Shown piece after piece: positions 45,351 to 54,181 of a DNA stretch of 64,000 nt. Location: positions 992,001 to 1,056,000 of the forward strand of contig NZ_CP176366.1 of NCBI RefSeq assembly GCF_046244385.1, given 5' to 3'. The notes beneath the pieces were generated by a model that worked only from the letters and a program-made list of their open reading frames with translations, did no database searches and had not been told where the DNA came from. Made by a program: the position numbers and the translations under genes. Source of the stretch: Methanospirillum stamsii (GTDB taxonomy: Archaea; Halobacteriota; Methanomicrobia; Methanomicrobiales; Methanospirillaceae). Position 1 is the stretch's first letter. Each line of letters starts with the position of its first letter.

Positions 45351-46588
45351 AAGAGGCGACGGTCAGGATTGCCCAGCTCTCCTGTGGTCCGGAATATTCC
45401 GGAGTTCAGAAGGAGATCTATACTGCAGCAGAAGCGGTCGGCGCCGAGGTCTTCTTTCCGGATCTCTCCCTTGCTGATATCCGCAGAAACTTCAGGGACT
45501 TTGGTCTTGACGTAAAATCCGGCGACCTCAAACTTGCCATAGCAAGAGCTGTTGCACTGGTGGAGGGAGCAGCAGAAGCAGATGCTGTTTTTATCGCCTC
45601 GTGTTTCAGGTGTGCTGAAGCAGCGATTGTCAGAAATGAACTCCGGCGGTACATCCATGAGCATTCAAAACTACCGGTTGTCAGTTATTCTTTTACCGAA
45701 CGAACCACCTCCGGAACCCTTCTGACCAGGATGGAGGCACTGACTACGATTGCCCGCCGGCGTGCTCTTCTTGCCCGTGAACGTCAGACCGGCCTTACTA
45801 TGGGGGTTGATTCAGGTTCATCCACGACAAAAGCGGTCATTATGCAGGACAATGAGATCATCGGAACCGGGTGGCGCCCGACTACCGAGGTCCTTAACAG
45901 TTCGGATGAGGTCATTGCCCTTGCCCTTGAAGAGGCCGGAGTAAAAAGGGATGATCTTGATGCCATCGGTACCACTGGGTACGGACGGTTTTTAATTGGT
46001 GAGCGAATCGGTGCGGATCTCATCCAGGAGGAACTTACGGTAAACAGTAAGGGAGCTGTTTTCCTGGCAGATTGTCAACACGGGCCTTCCACGGTTATTG
46101 ATATTGGTGGTATGGATAACAAGGCGATATCTGTCCTTGACGGAATTCCGGGAACGTTTACCATGGGCGGTATCTGTGCCGGTGCCTCGGGGCGTTTTCT
46201 GGAGATGACTGCCAAACGTCTGGGTGTTGATATCACCGAACTTGGTCCCCTCGCAATGAAAGGGATGGGAGAGGGAGTTCCAATGAACAGTTATTGTATT
46301 GTTTTTGGGACGCAGAGCCTGGTTAACGCCCTTGCGGAAGGTCATTCAAAGGAGGACGTTGCAGCAGCTGCTTGTCACTCCGTGGCGGAACAGGTCTTTG
46401 AACAGCAGCTCCAGGAGATAGACATTAAAGAGCCGGTTGTGATGGTCGGTGGGACTTCCCTTATCCAGGGTCTTGTCCGGGCAATGGGAAACCTGCTTCA
46501 GACTGAAATTGTCGTCCCTCATCATTCCCAGTATATCGGGTCAGTCGGAGCTGCACTCCTGTCTTCAGGATTCGTGGAGAAGAACTGA
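45347..46588 (+). CDS. mmp15: Methanogenesis marker protein 15, BadF/HgdC-type ASKHA ATPase
   Basis: 413 residues. An N-terminal domain of about 145 residues with ASCFRC precedes an ASKHA ATPase: phosphate-1 loop GVDSGSSTTKAVI, phosphate-2 DIGGMDNKAIS, and the cluster-ligand motif GGICAGASGRFLEM, with a second Cys in NSYCIVFGTQSL, matching the [4Fe-4S]-bridged dimers of 2-hydroxyacyl-CoA dehydratase activases. Such activases push electrons to low potential with ATP, which fits reductive activation of F430. Lies 5 bases before mmp17. Confidence 0.93.
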   Translation: MKEATVRIAQLSCGPEYSGVQKEIYTAAEAVGAEVFFPDLSLADIRRNFRDFGLDVKSGDLKLAIARAVALVEGAAEADAVFIASCFRCAEAAIVRNELRRYIHEHSKLPVVSYSFTERTTSGTLLTRMEALTTIARRRALLARERQTGLTMGVDSGSSTTKAVIMQDNEIIGTGWRPTTEVLNSSDEVIALALEEAGVKRDDLDAIGTTGYGRFLIGERIGADLIQEELTVNSKGAVFLADCQHGPSTVIDIGGMDNKAISVLDGIPGTFTMGGICAGASGRFLEMTAKRLGVDITELGPLAMKGMGEGVPMNSYCIVFGTQSLVNALAEGHSKEDVAAAACHSVAEQVFEQQLQEIDIKEPVVMVGGTSLIQGLVRAMGNLLQTEIVVPHHSQYIGSVGAALLSSGFVEKN

Positions 46589-46593
46589 TTATA

Positions 46594-47178
46594 ATGTCAA
46601 CGCTGGAGTATTTTGAGGTTGATTCAACCGAACCTGTCGGGGCAAAACTCTACCGGCGGATTGCATCAACGGTCATTACTGATCATAATCTCCTAAAGGT
46701 TCTAGATAAGATCCGGATCTTTATTGATCCCGGAGTTCCGATTTTTGTGGCCGTGGGTATTACCCGGACCGTCCCCCGGACCATTACCGTTTCAGATCTT
46801 GCCGGAGTTACCTTTGACGAGAATAAGATCACCCTCTCTATTGCAGATGAAACCTATCTTGCAGATCTTCTTCAGATTTTATGGAGAAAATATGGGAAGG
46901 ACCGGATCAGTCAGCCGGACAGGTTTACCATTGAGATAATTTTAGACGAGAATGAGTCTTCAGGGGATATTGAAAGCCTTGCAGTCGCCGACCCGACAGA
47001 AGGACTCTTTAAAGACCTCATATATTCCATGCAGGTCATCTGTCCGGAGGGTTTCAGGGTGAAAAAACAAAACTTCCATGAAGGAAGATTCTGGTTTGTT
47101 GCCAGTGAAAATACCCTTCCTGAAGATGTAATGCCACTCGTAAATGAACAGTTCAGAATTATGGAGGCTGCGTCATGA
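46594..47178 (+). CDS. mmp17: Methanogenesis marker protein 17
   Basis: 194 residues beginning MSTLEYFEVDSTEPVGAKLY. No cysteine-rich motif; alternating strand/helix pattern with conserved-looking RDRISQPDRFTIEI-type segment (DRISQPDRFTIEIIL). Reported in other methanogens among the proteins accompanying McrC and Mmp7 in the reductase-activating fraction. Overlaps mmp7 by 4 bases (ATGA), so the two are probably translated together. Confidence 0.88.
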   Translation: MSTLEYFEVDSTEPVGAKLYRRIASTVITDHNLLKVLDKIRIFIDPGVPIFVAVGITRTVPRTITVSDLAGVTFDENKITLSIADETYLADLLQILWRKYGKDRISQPDRFTIEIILDENESSGDIESLAVADPTEGLFKDLIYSMQVICPEGFRVKKQNFHEGRFWFVASENTLPEDVMPLVNEQFRIMEAAS

Positions 47179-48113
47179 TCCTGGTCCCGATAACGTATAA
47201 AGGAGGGGTTTTCAGGCATGATGAGATCCTGGACCTTATCGAGGATATGGGCGGGTACATCATACAAAAACATATGATCGCCCAGGAGGTGGTTCTCCAG
47301 GCTCTTGTCCCGAAAGAGGACATTGACATACTAAAAACGGTATCCCGCCCTCTTGCCGGTGAGGTGATACCCGCACCACTGGTCGGAACTGAAATCGCTG
47401 TGGTTTCCATGTCTCTTGAGATTCACCATCTCCCCCATGCCTCCTGTGATGTTGCAGAGTACCTCCGGACAGCAGGGGCAAAGACAAACATGATTGGTCT
47501 TGCAAGAGGATTTGGCAAAAGGATAGGCCTTCTATCCGATGAAGAACGTGATATCATCAACGAACACGATCTTGCCATCTATCTCTTTGGAAACTTTGAG
47601 ACCTGCATACAACAGAAGATGCCTACATTCAGACGAGGTATAAAAATACCCCTGGTTGTTTGCGGCGGACCATCAAAAGAGACCCTGATGAAGGTAATTG
47701 ATCCTCCGGTTGCTGGTTATATCGGAGGGATGGGCAGATTTATGCACCGGACCAAGGAACCGGATGAACTGGCCCGGCTTGATGAAATTGTCGCAGAAGT
47801 TACCCGGGTTGTTGATCAGCGACGGACAAGTATTGCAAAAGATCCACTTTCCATTGCTCCGGCACGACTGATGGACGTCATCCTAGAATCTGTCCCGGAT
47901 ATCCATGAGGTCACATCACCGGTACCTGTGGTGGTACAGATGGATGGTATCAGGGTAAAGCTCCCGTATGATCCCTATGCAGGCAGAATAAAAGAAGTGG
48001 AAATTGAATCAGGGATCAAAATCGCGGATATCTGTGACCTCCGGCCTTCAAGAATGCGGGATTACATCCTTATGAAGGTTAAACCGTTCTCTGAGACCGG
48101 GATGCTGGTCTGA
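47175..48113 (+). CDS. mmp7: Methanogenesis marker protein 7
   Basis: 312 residues. It carries scattered cysteines in conserved-looking contexts, LPHASCDVAEYLRTAGAKTN, NFETCIQQKMPTFRR and VVCGGPSKETLM, that could ligate a metal cluster, which fits its reported place in the MCR activation complex. No membrane helix. Last gene of the atwA-mmp3-mmp6-mmp5-mmp15-mmp17-mmp7 operon; a short T-run (CTCTTTTTTCATC) just after the stop may terminate transcription. Confidence 0.9.
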   Translation: MILVPITYKGGVFRHDEILDLIEDMGGYIIQKHMIAQEVVLQALVPKEDIDILKTVSRPLAGEVIPAPLVGTEIAVVSMSLEIHHLPHASCDVAEYLRTAGAKTNMIGLARGFGKRIGLLSDEERDIINEHDLAIYLFGNFETCIQQKMPTFRRGIKIPLVVCGGPSKETLMKVIDPPVAGYIGGMGRFMHRTKEPDELARLDEIVAEVTRVVDQRRTSIAKDPLSIAPARLMDVILESVPDIHEVTSPVPVVVQMDGIRVKLPYDPYAGRIKEVEIESGIKIADICDLRPSRMRDYILMKVKPFSETGMLV

Positions 48114-48553
48114 TAACTCCTCTTTTTTCATCATCCATAAGAAGCGTCCCCCGTGTTTTCAAGTCAGGAAAACCTGGCAGAAATAAGATTTGCAACTGGT
48201 TGCAACCGGTTTTAAAACCATAATTGTGGAGATCTATCTTTTTTTGGGTGAGATATCAGGATTGTTGAAGAGATATCTCCTGCAGGTGTTTCAGCCAGTA
48301 GATGCCAATGATAATTGGCGGATTTATAAATCTCCTGGATAATATGAGAGATAGTTTGAGAGAACCCATTTTAATCGATTTGAATCAGTATGAACGAATT
48401 CAGGGTAATTTCGTATTCAATCCTTATCTGCAGTTTCATCCAACACTGTGATGTCACAGGATAACCTGTGAATGATCTTTACGAAATCCGGGAATTCCGG
48501 AGAAGTATAGAGCACCATTTGACTAGGCCCTCATAACAGACAAGGAACATATC
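48114..48553. other. Intergenic region after the MCR activation operon
   Basis: 440 bases without a gene. It contains a T-rich probable terminator at about 48120-48130, a TTGCAACTGGTTGCAACCGG element at 48190-48211 related to the palindrome at 31164, and AT-rich sequence. No convincing frame or stable hairpin otherwise. Confidence 0.4.
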
Positions 48554-48874
48554 ATGCAACTAACCATGTCCTCCTACCATCATGCAGAATATTTTCCCAA
48601 GTCTTATCCCTCCCTTCAATCTTACTCATCACTCACCAGTCAGATTACCAGAAGTAAATTTCCCAATACTCCGGATCGACCCCAGGTAACCGGATATCAG
48701 AACCCTCACTATTCTGATGAAAAATATAACACCAGTCTGTGTATCATGTCATATGAAAAACCTGAATCTGAAAAACCCGAACACAAAAGTACAATAGATG
48801 ACCTGGTCCGGTCTGATGACCTGTTTCTTGACCAACTCGAAACAATGCATTATCTCAGTTTTTCAGATTGGTAA
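48554..48874 (+). CDS. Possible small protein of unknown function
   Basis: Open frame of 106 codons, Ser/Tyr/His-rich at first (SSYHHAEYFPKSYPSLQSY) and acidic at the end (STIDDLVRSDDLFLDQLE). It resembles no family I know. An internal ATG at 48749 would give a 41-residue protein (MSYEKPESEKPEHKSTIDD) with a more credible composition. Either could be real; neither start has a strong ribosome-binding site. Confidence 0.35.
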   Translation: MQLTMSSYHHAEYFPKSYPSLQSYSSLTSQITRSKFPNTPDRPQVTGYQNPHYSDEKYNTSLCIMSYEKPESEKPEHKSTIDDLVRSDDLFLDQLETMHYLSFSDW

Positions 48875-49063
48875 ATCACCCTCTTCTTTCCTTTTCCTCC
48901 TCATTACTTTCTTAAAACCTAACACTGTTTTCCAAAGACCGGAGAACACCAAATTCAACTAAAGGAACAGGTAATTTAAAAAACATAAATATCGGGATAT
49001 TTTCCCAGATTCCGGACAACCAAAGAAGAAAAAATAATTATTATTCCATCGTATCCTTTCAAA

Positions 49064-50608
49064 ATGAATAACTCTGCTGTTCTTACATACGTGTGCATTG
49101 CCGGAATCTGTATTATGGCAGGGGTTCTGATTGGTTCTCTTTTTTCTCTATCGGTACCGGTATCAGATGAAAACCAGGACAAACCAGATGAAACAGTTCC
49201 TGGCATTCCGGCTGTGTCAATGGTAAGTCCGGGTATTCTGGCCCTGTCCGTTGATGATTCTTTTATCATCTCTGATGATGATGGCCAGTCAATCTACAAA
49301 ATTAACCAAAATGGCACCGTGGAATGGGTAATTGATGAAAAAGCAGCAGAGCCATATGGATTCTGGCAGATTTCCGGGATAGGATCTGACAGGTCAGGTA
49401 CCATTTACCTCTCAGATAAAGTGACCAGTCGTATATACAGATTTAATAAGGATGGTACGTATCTGGGAACCTGGGGCGATGCCGGGAAAGAACAGGGAGA
49501 ATTTAAAAACCCCGGCAGCATTACCATCCTGACAACCCAAAAGGAGAAGGATGACCGGATTCTTATATGTGATTCAGGCAACAACCGGATTCAGGTCTTT
49601 AATCTCACCGGCGGATATGTAGGTGGGTTTACTATTCCGGAGACAGTAAAGTCAGTTATTGAAACAAAGCCCCCCGCCCCTCAACAGACCTCAGCAGTTG
49701 TAACATCATCCTATGTCCAGCCGGAGATCGGAGCAAACCCACGTTTTGTAGAACGTACATTTACCGTTTTGTCATCAAACACGGAAATTCCGGTATCGTT
49801 GCAGGTCGACAGATCGGTATATCTTGGTGCACAGAAAATCAGCATGGATACGAAGGATATTGCAACGAAAAATCCTGAAGAATGGGGGCCGGTGATTGCA
49901 CAGGAATTATCAGACCCGACCACAGAGGAAACAATTCGGGATATACTGGATACCCTTCTTTATGAAGGAAATTCCAGGAGCTTTAACGAACGTGAGATGG
50001 TGGAATTTATTGCTCATTTCGTTCAGCAGATTCCCCTTACTGATGAATCGGATAACCGGTACCCGGTTGAAATTATCCACGATAAAAAGGGAAACTCATT
50101 TGACAAGGCATTATTACTCTATAGTCTCCTTAAAGGCCATGGTTATGATGTTGTATTTCTTGCTTATCCGGGATTTGCACATGCCGGAGTGGGAATACGA
50201 CTAAAAGAGCATGTTCAGAGCGATACTTTCCGTATATATCCTGATGGAAACGGGGATGAATATGTGTACATCAATCCGGATGGCCCTTCATTCTTCGGAG
50301 GTCTTGCGACAACATACAAATCCTCTGATCCCTTCGTTCTCCATCTCTCAAAACCGGAAAGTAATTCAAAGACATATAATGGCTATAATTATTCTCTTTA
50401 TGTCGTTGAAAGCATCATCAAACTCTATGAAAAGTACCAGTTCCTCGTAAATAAAGAGAAGGAAGTGAAGGGAGATGATGCAAAAAAGGTGAGAAACAAT
50501 TACCAGAAGATAAAAAATGTTCTGGATTACATCGAGAAAAATCCAATGAATACTGAAGGGGCCTATATGCGGATAAAAAATTCCAAGGTTAACGATATTA
50601 TCGTCTAA
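49064..50608 (+). CDS. Membrane-anchored NHL-repeat/transglutaminase-like protein
   Basis: 514 residues. One N-terminal membrane anchor (TYVCIAGICIMAGVLIGSLF), then NHL-type beta-propeller repeats at about 60-190 (SGTIYLSDKVTSRIYRFNKDG, DDRILICDSGNNRIQVFN). After a Pro-rich linker, a transglutaminase-like domain (about 300-430) has a SFDKALLLYSLLKGHGYDV segment and a GFAHAGVGIRL segment. The usual catalytic Cys appears replaced by Ala or Leu in DKALLLYSLL, so protease or crosslinking activity is doubtful. Probably extracellular. Confidence 0.75.
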   Translation: MNNSAVLTYVCIAGICIMAGVLIGSLFSLSVPVSDENQDKPDETVPGIPAVSMVSPGILALSVDDSFIISDDDGQSIYKINQNGTVEWVIDEKAAEPYGFWQISGIGSDRSGTIYLSDKVTSRIYRFNKDGTYLGTWGDAGKEQGEFKNPGSITILTTQKEKDDRILICDSGNNRIQVFNLTGGYVGGFTIPETVKSVIETKPPAPQQTSAVVTSSYVQPEIGANPRFVERTFTVLSSNTEIPVSLQVDRSVYLGAQKISMDTKDIATKNPEEWGPVIAQELSDPTTEETIRDILDTLLYEGNSRSFNEREMVEFIAHFVQQIPLTDESDNRYPVEIIHDKKGNSFDKALLLYSLLKGHGYDVVFLAYPGFAHAGVGIRLKEHVQSDTFRIYPDGNGDEYVYINPDGPSFFGGLATTYKSSDPFVLHLSKPESNSKTYNGYNYSLYVVESIIKLYEKYQFLVNKEKEVKGDDAKKVRNNYQKIKNVLDYIEKNPMNTEGAYMRIKNSKVNDIIV

Positions 50609-50630
50609 TTTTAATTTTCCCTCTCATTAA

Positions 50631-50641
50631 TTTATATAAAA
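50631..50641 (+). promoter_or_regulatory. TATA box upstream of the PEGA gene cluster
   Basis: TTTATATAAAA at 50631-50641 matches the archaeal TATA consensus closely. It lies about 95 bases before the first PEGA gene start at 50735, which implies a leader of roughly 65-70 bases. It probably drives all three PEGA genes. Confidence 0.55.
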
Positions 50642-50734
50642 TACGGAATACTTTGTTGATCCTTTTGGATGAGTGATTCCAAAAGATTATGAGCGTTCAT
50701 CGCCCATGCTCAATAATAGGGGTTGATGTGAAGT

Positions 50735-51583
50735 ATGAAATGGCATATAGTACTTGCAAGTCTGATGCTGTTTTCTGCGTTTTTCTGTTGTATAGCAGGA
50801 GCAGATGAAACGGTATATTCAGCACCCGGAATCGGGTTTATTGAAGTTCGTTCAGATATTGATGGCGCACGGGTATATTTTGATACTCTGTATATGGGAT
50901 ATGTATGGAATGGGTCCCTGGTTGTGCCGATAGACACTACGGTAAACCCGGTATGGAATAATGTCCGGATGGAATATAGCAATTGTACCTCTTTTGCCGG
51001 TCCTTTTGTGCAGACCGAACCGGGAAAGACCATTGCATATAAAATTGATTTAACCAATAAATCATATGACAATACCGGAATTGTAACATTTTACAGTGAA
51101 CCTGCCGGGGCAGAATTTTTATTGAATGATAAAAGTATGGGTATTACCCCAGACTCCGGAACTCTTGTGTATTACACTGTTCCCCGTGGTTTATACACCG
51201 TTACAGCGCGCAGACCAGGAAATACGACAATAACCGACCAGCTCTATGTCGATGATAATGCAGTTACAGACTACCGGGTAGCGATGACAGTGTCTTCATA
51301 CGGCAGTCTCCGGTTAAATTCAGCCCCGGAGGGCGGAATGATCTTTCTTGACAACTCCCTGAAGGGATTGACGCCTCTTGAACTATCAGATATTTCAATA
51401 GGTGAACACTCAGTAGAAATTCGAAAGGACGGGTATCAGAACTGGGCTGCAAATGTAACCGTTACAGGAGGAAGTCTTGGCTCTGTTGAAGCGGTCCTTG
51501 TGACAGAACCGGAGCCTGCTGCAATCCCTCAAAGTGAACCAGCATCACAGCAGCCTTTGGAAACGCCAGTGGTGCAGCAATGA
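50735..51583 (+). CDS. Secreted PEGA-domain protein 1
   Basis: 282 residues with a signal peptide (VLASLMLFSAFFCCIAGA) and two PEGA-type units: a diverged one (IEVRSDIDGARVYFDTLYMG) and a classic one (LRLNSAPEGGMIFLDNSLKG then LTPLELSDISIGEHSVEIRK), with a third partial unit between (FYSEPAGAEFLLNDKSMGIT). PEGA domains are small surface beta-modules of uncertain ligand. The C-terminus is a Pro/Glu/Gln-rich tail without a membrane anchor. Its stop overlaps the next gene's ATG by 4 bases. Confidence 0.85.
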   Translation: MKWHIVLASLMLFSAFFCCIAGADETVYSAPGIGFIEVRSDIDGARVYFDTLYMGYVWNGSLVVPIDTTVNPVWNNVRMEYSNCTSFAGPFVQTEPGKTIAYKIDLTNKSYDNTGIVTFYSEPAGAEFLLNDKSMGITPDSGTLVYYTVPRGLYTVTARRPGNTTITDQLYVDDNAVTDYRVAMTVSSYGSLRLNSAPEGGMIFLDNSLKGLTPLELSDISIGEHSVEIRKDGYQNWAANVTVTGGSLGSVEAVLVTEPEPAAIPQSEPASQQPLETPVVQQ

Positions 51584-52248
51584 CAGTTCCTCTCACAACG
51601 AAATTTGGAGTTGGATTTGTTTCACTCATTTTTTTTTCCTTACTTGTAGCTCCGGTCCTTGGTATTGTCTCACCTGATCTCAGCGGACAGGTATACCAGG
51701 CAACCGGATCTCTCCATGTGGACGGGAATCCGGTTGGCATGGAGATTACGATTGATGGAAGAGTGGCAGGTCAGGTGGGTGAGTCAGGTGTTCTGGTAAT
51801 TGATTCAGTCCCGGTTGGAGAACATACCCTGACAGCATCACATCCGGATTATTTCACAAAGGAATTGGTTGTCAATGTTCCGGACGGACTGCCTGCAGAA
51901 GTCAGGGTTACCCTCGAAAAAGAGTCACAAGGAACTCTTATAATTGAATCAACACCTCCGAATGTCCAGGTATATGTTGATGACCTGTATAAAGGAGTAA
52001 CTCCGGTAACATTGGAAGCAGAGATTGGCTCTCATGATGTCCTGTTAAGGCTTGCCGGATATAAGGACTGGAGAACAGAGGTAACTGTATCAGCAGAAAC
52101 GCCGGCACAGGTGAGTGGATCACTGGAGCCTGTCGCAGCTTCTCCTGTGCCAACTCCAAAAGCTGGCTCTGGGCTATTCAGTTCCCTTTTGATAACCGGG
52201 ATATGTTGCATCATTGCATGTTACATGCAGCAGGGCAGAGGCAGATGA
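51580..52248 (+). CDS. Membrane-anchored PEGA-domain protein 2
   Basis: 222 residues: a signal peptide or anchor (FVSLIFFSLLVAPVLGIV), then two PEGA units (GSLHVDGNPVGMEITIDGRV; GTLIIESTPPNVQVYVDDLY then KGVTPVTLEAEIGSHDVLLR), a short Pro-rich linker (PVPTPKAGSG) and a C-terminal hydrophobic anchor SLLITGICCIIACYMQ followed by basic residues. It is translationally coupled to PEGA protein 1. Expected to display PEGA modules on the cell surface. Confidence 0.85.
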   Translation: MTVPLTTKFGVGFVSLIFFSLLVAPVLGIVSPDLSGQVYQATGSLHVDGNPVGMEITIDGRVAGQVGESGVLVIDSVPVGEHTLTASHPDYFTKELVVNVPDGLPAEVRVTLEKESQGTLIIESTPPNVQVYVDDLYKGVTPVTLEAEIGSHDVLLRLAGYKDWRTEVTVSAETPAQVSGSLEPVAASPVPTPKAGSGLFSSLLITGICCIIACYMQQGRGR

Positions 52249-52280
52249 ATAATGAGTTCTGAATTCAGGAGTGATAAGAG

Positions 52281-53204
52281 ATGAAATGTATTTGTCAGAA
52301 CCCGGGTTTCAAAATCCTAATCATTTTAACAGGAATTTTCCTTTCAGGGGCCATTATGTTCCCGGTGTCAGGAGAAACGCAGGCAGAAGTTGCAAATTAT
52401 GAAATTCGATCTAATGTGGAGAATGCTTCGGTTTATTTTGATGATGTGTTTGCCGGTTCGATTGAGAAAGGCAGTCTGATGGTTCCGGCAGAAACAAGCA
52501 ACAAACCGGTTTATCATCTTCTCAGGATTGAAGCGCCCGGATATTCAACCTATAATGAGACCATATTGCAGGCACCAAAACCTGGAAAAAGTAATGTATA
52601 CAGGGGAATTCTTACCCTTCTTCCTCCACAAAGTATCGGGACTGTATCACTTGCAATCAGTCCCCCCGGTGGACAGGTGTTTGTTGAAGGGACATTTGCC
52701 GGCACTGTGGATCAATCAGGTATCTTCACATTACGAGACATTCCAGCAGGATACCAGATCGTGCAGGTTTCTCTGCCCGGATATAAGGACTGGGTAGACC
52801 GGGTTTTTGTTGAAGCAAATATGAACACCAAGGTGAGGGTTTCCCTGACTCCGGTTACAACCGGCCCTATGCAGGTAACTTCACAGCCGTCCGGAGCAAA
52901 TGTCCAGATGAATGGTGCTCCTGTCGGGATAACTCCGGTCACCATCCCGGATCTTCCGGCAGGTAAGGTGCAGGTAACAATTTCCCTTCCCGGTTACCAG
53001 GACTTCAGCGCTGAAACGTCAATCATTGCAGGAGAAAACGTCTCGGTATCAGGAACCCTGACTGCCCTGGTGACAAGCACTCCGGAGCCAATACCGCAGA
53101 CTCCTGAAAGTACTCCACAGCCTGAACCTACCCAGGCATCTGCTGGTTTACTGAGTATCGGAGCAGCCTTATCTGCTCTTGTTCTGTTTCAAAAAAAGAG
53201 ATGA
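52281..53204 (+). CDS. Membrane-anchored PEGA-domain protein 3
   Basis: 307 residues: signal peptide (ILIILTGIFLSGAIMFPVSG), a diverged module like that of PEGA protein 1 (YEIRSNVENASVYFDDVFAG), and two classic PEGA units (TVSLAISPPGGQVFVEGTFA; MQVTSQPSGANVQMNGAPVG then ITPVTIPDLPAGKVQVTI). A Pro/Thr/Glu linker (PEPIPQTPESTPQPEPTQA) leads to a C-terminal hydrophobic helix and KKR, an anchor layout seen in archaeal surface proteins. 32 bases after gene 2, same operon. Confidence 0.85.
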   Translation: MKCICQNPGFKILIILTGIFLSGAIMFPVSGETQAEVANYEIRSNVENASVYFDDVFAGSIEKGSLMVPAETSNKPVYHLLRIEAPGYSTYNETILQAPKPGKSNVYRGILTLLPPQSIGTVSLAISPPGGQVFVEGTFAGTVDQSGIFTLRDIPAGYQIVQVSLPGYKDWVDRVFVEANMNTKVRVSLTPVTTGPMQVTSQPSGANVQMNGAPVGITPVTIPDLPAGKVQVTISLPGYQDFSAETSIIAGENVSVSGTLTALVTSTPEPIPQTPESTPQPEPTQASAGLLSIGAALSALVLFQKKR

Positions 53205-53207
53205 GAT

Positions 53208-54077
53208 TCAGCCTCGAGGGCCGAATACTTTCTCACTAATTTTATACTGCTCACCATTCTTATAGAAGACAACAACCTGAACCTTGTCATTTCCGTTAGT
53301 TCCCTGTATTTCTGCTTCGCCTCCGATGTTATTACTCAGTTCCTCGGTCACTTCACTGCCATCAGAAAGAAGAGCATGAACCTCAATCATCTTAACCAGG
53401 GTCTGTCCATGACCGCCTCTGAATGTTGCGGTGATAACACGGTAAACCGGATCTTTGTCAACATCAACAGATACCAGGAGGTTTTTTGGTGGCTGAGTAA
53501 CCGGTCCGTCATATTTTCCTCCTTCTTGAGATTCCGGCACCGGGGCAGGTGTCGGAGTCTCTGTCATTTCAGGAGCTCTTATCTGACCCACAATCTGATC
53601 GAAGATGAGATATGATTCTCCGTTTTTATAATTCACCGCCACCTGGACCCGGTCATTTCCTTTGGTTCCGGAAAATACTGCTTCACTTCCCCGTTTTACA
53701 TCCAGTGGCTGTTCAGAAACCATGCCATCAGAAGTAGTTACCCTGACGGTGATATCCCTGACAAGCTGCTGTCCTTTGCCACCATCAAATACCACCGTAA
53801 TCTGGTTATAAACCGGATCCTTTTGTGCAGATACCGAAATAGTCAGATCATCCGGAGGCAGGACGACAGAACCGTCAAAATTAGACGGTCCAATATCTGG
53901 TTCCTGAACCTGCACCGGTTCATGTGTGCTTTCCAGTGTCGGTGGAAGGTTTGTAGGCATGGTTGTTGTAACAGGCGCAACAGCTGTATCTTCAGGTGAT
54001 GTACTGGTGCATCCGGCCAGCAGGAGAAATCCTGTGACAACCAGTGCCAGAAGAATGACACTTCTCTTTCCATCCAT
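53208..54077 (-). CDS. Lipoprotein with duplicated domain of unknown function
   Basis: 289 residues. The N-terminus ends in a lipobox LLLAGCTST (Cys about residue 23), so the protein is probably lipid-anchored outside the cell. A Thr/Pro linker is followed by two copies of a domain of about 95 residues: VVLPPDDLTISVSAQKDPVY...QLVRDITVRV...GNDRVQVAVNYKNGE and VTQPPKNLLVSVDVDKDPVY...TLVKMIEVHA...GNDKVQVVVFYKNGE. I cannot name the domain. The gene converges with the PEGA operon, 3 bases apart. Confidence 0.8.
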   Translation of the reverse strand: MDGKRSVILLALVVTGFLLLAGCTSTSPEDTAVAPVTTTMPTNLPPTLESTHEPVQVQEPDIGPSNFDGSVVLPPDDLTISVSAQKDPVYNQITVVFDGGKGQQLVRDITVRVTTSDGMVSEQPLDVKRGSEAVFSGTKGNDRVQVAVNYKNGESYLIFDQIVGQIRAPEMTETPTPAPVPESQEGGKYDGPVTQPPKNLLVSVDVDKDPVYRVITATFRGGHGQTLVKMIEVHALLSDGSEVTEELSNNIGGEAEIQGTNGNDKVQVVVFYKNGEQYKISEKVFGPRG

Positions 54078-54181
54078 AATACTAAGGATCCACTTTATCC
54101 AATGAAAGGATTATCCTGCCGGAAGTCATGAACCGGTAAGTTTGACCATCGTGCACGCGAAATATTGTGTAGGATTGCTCT

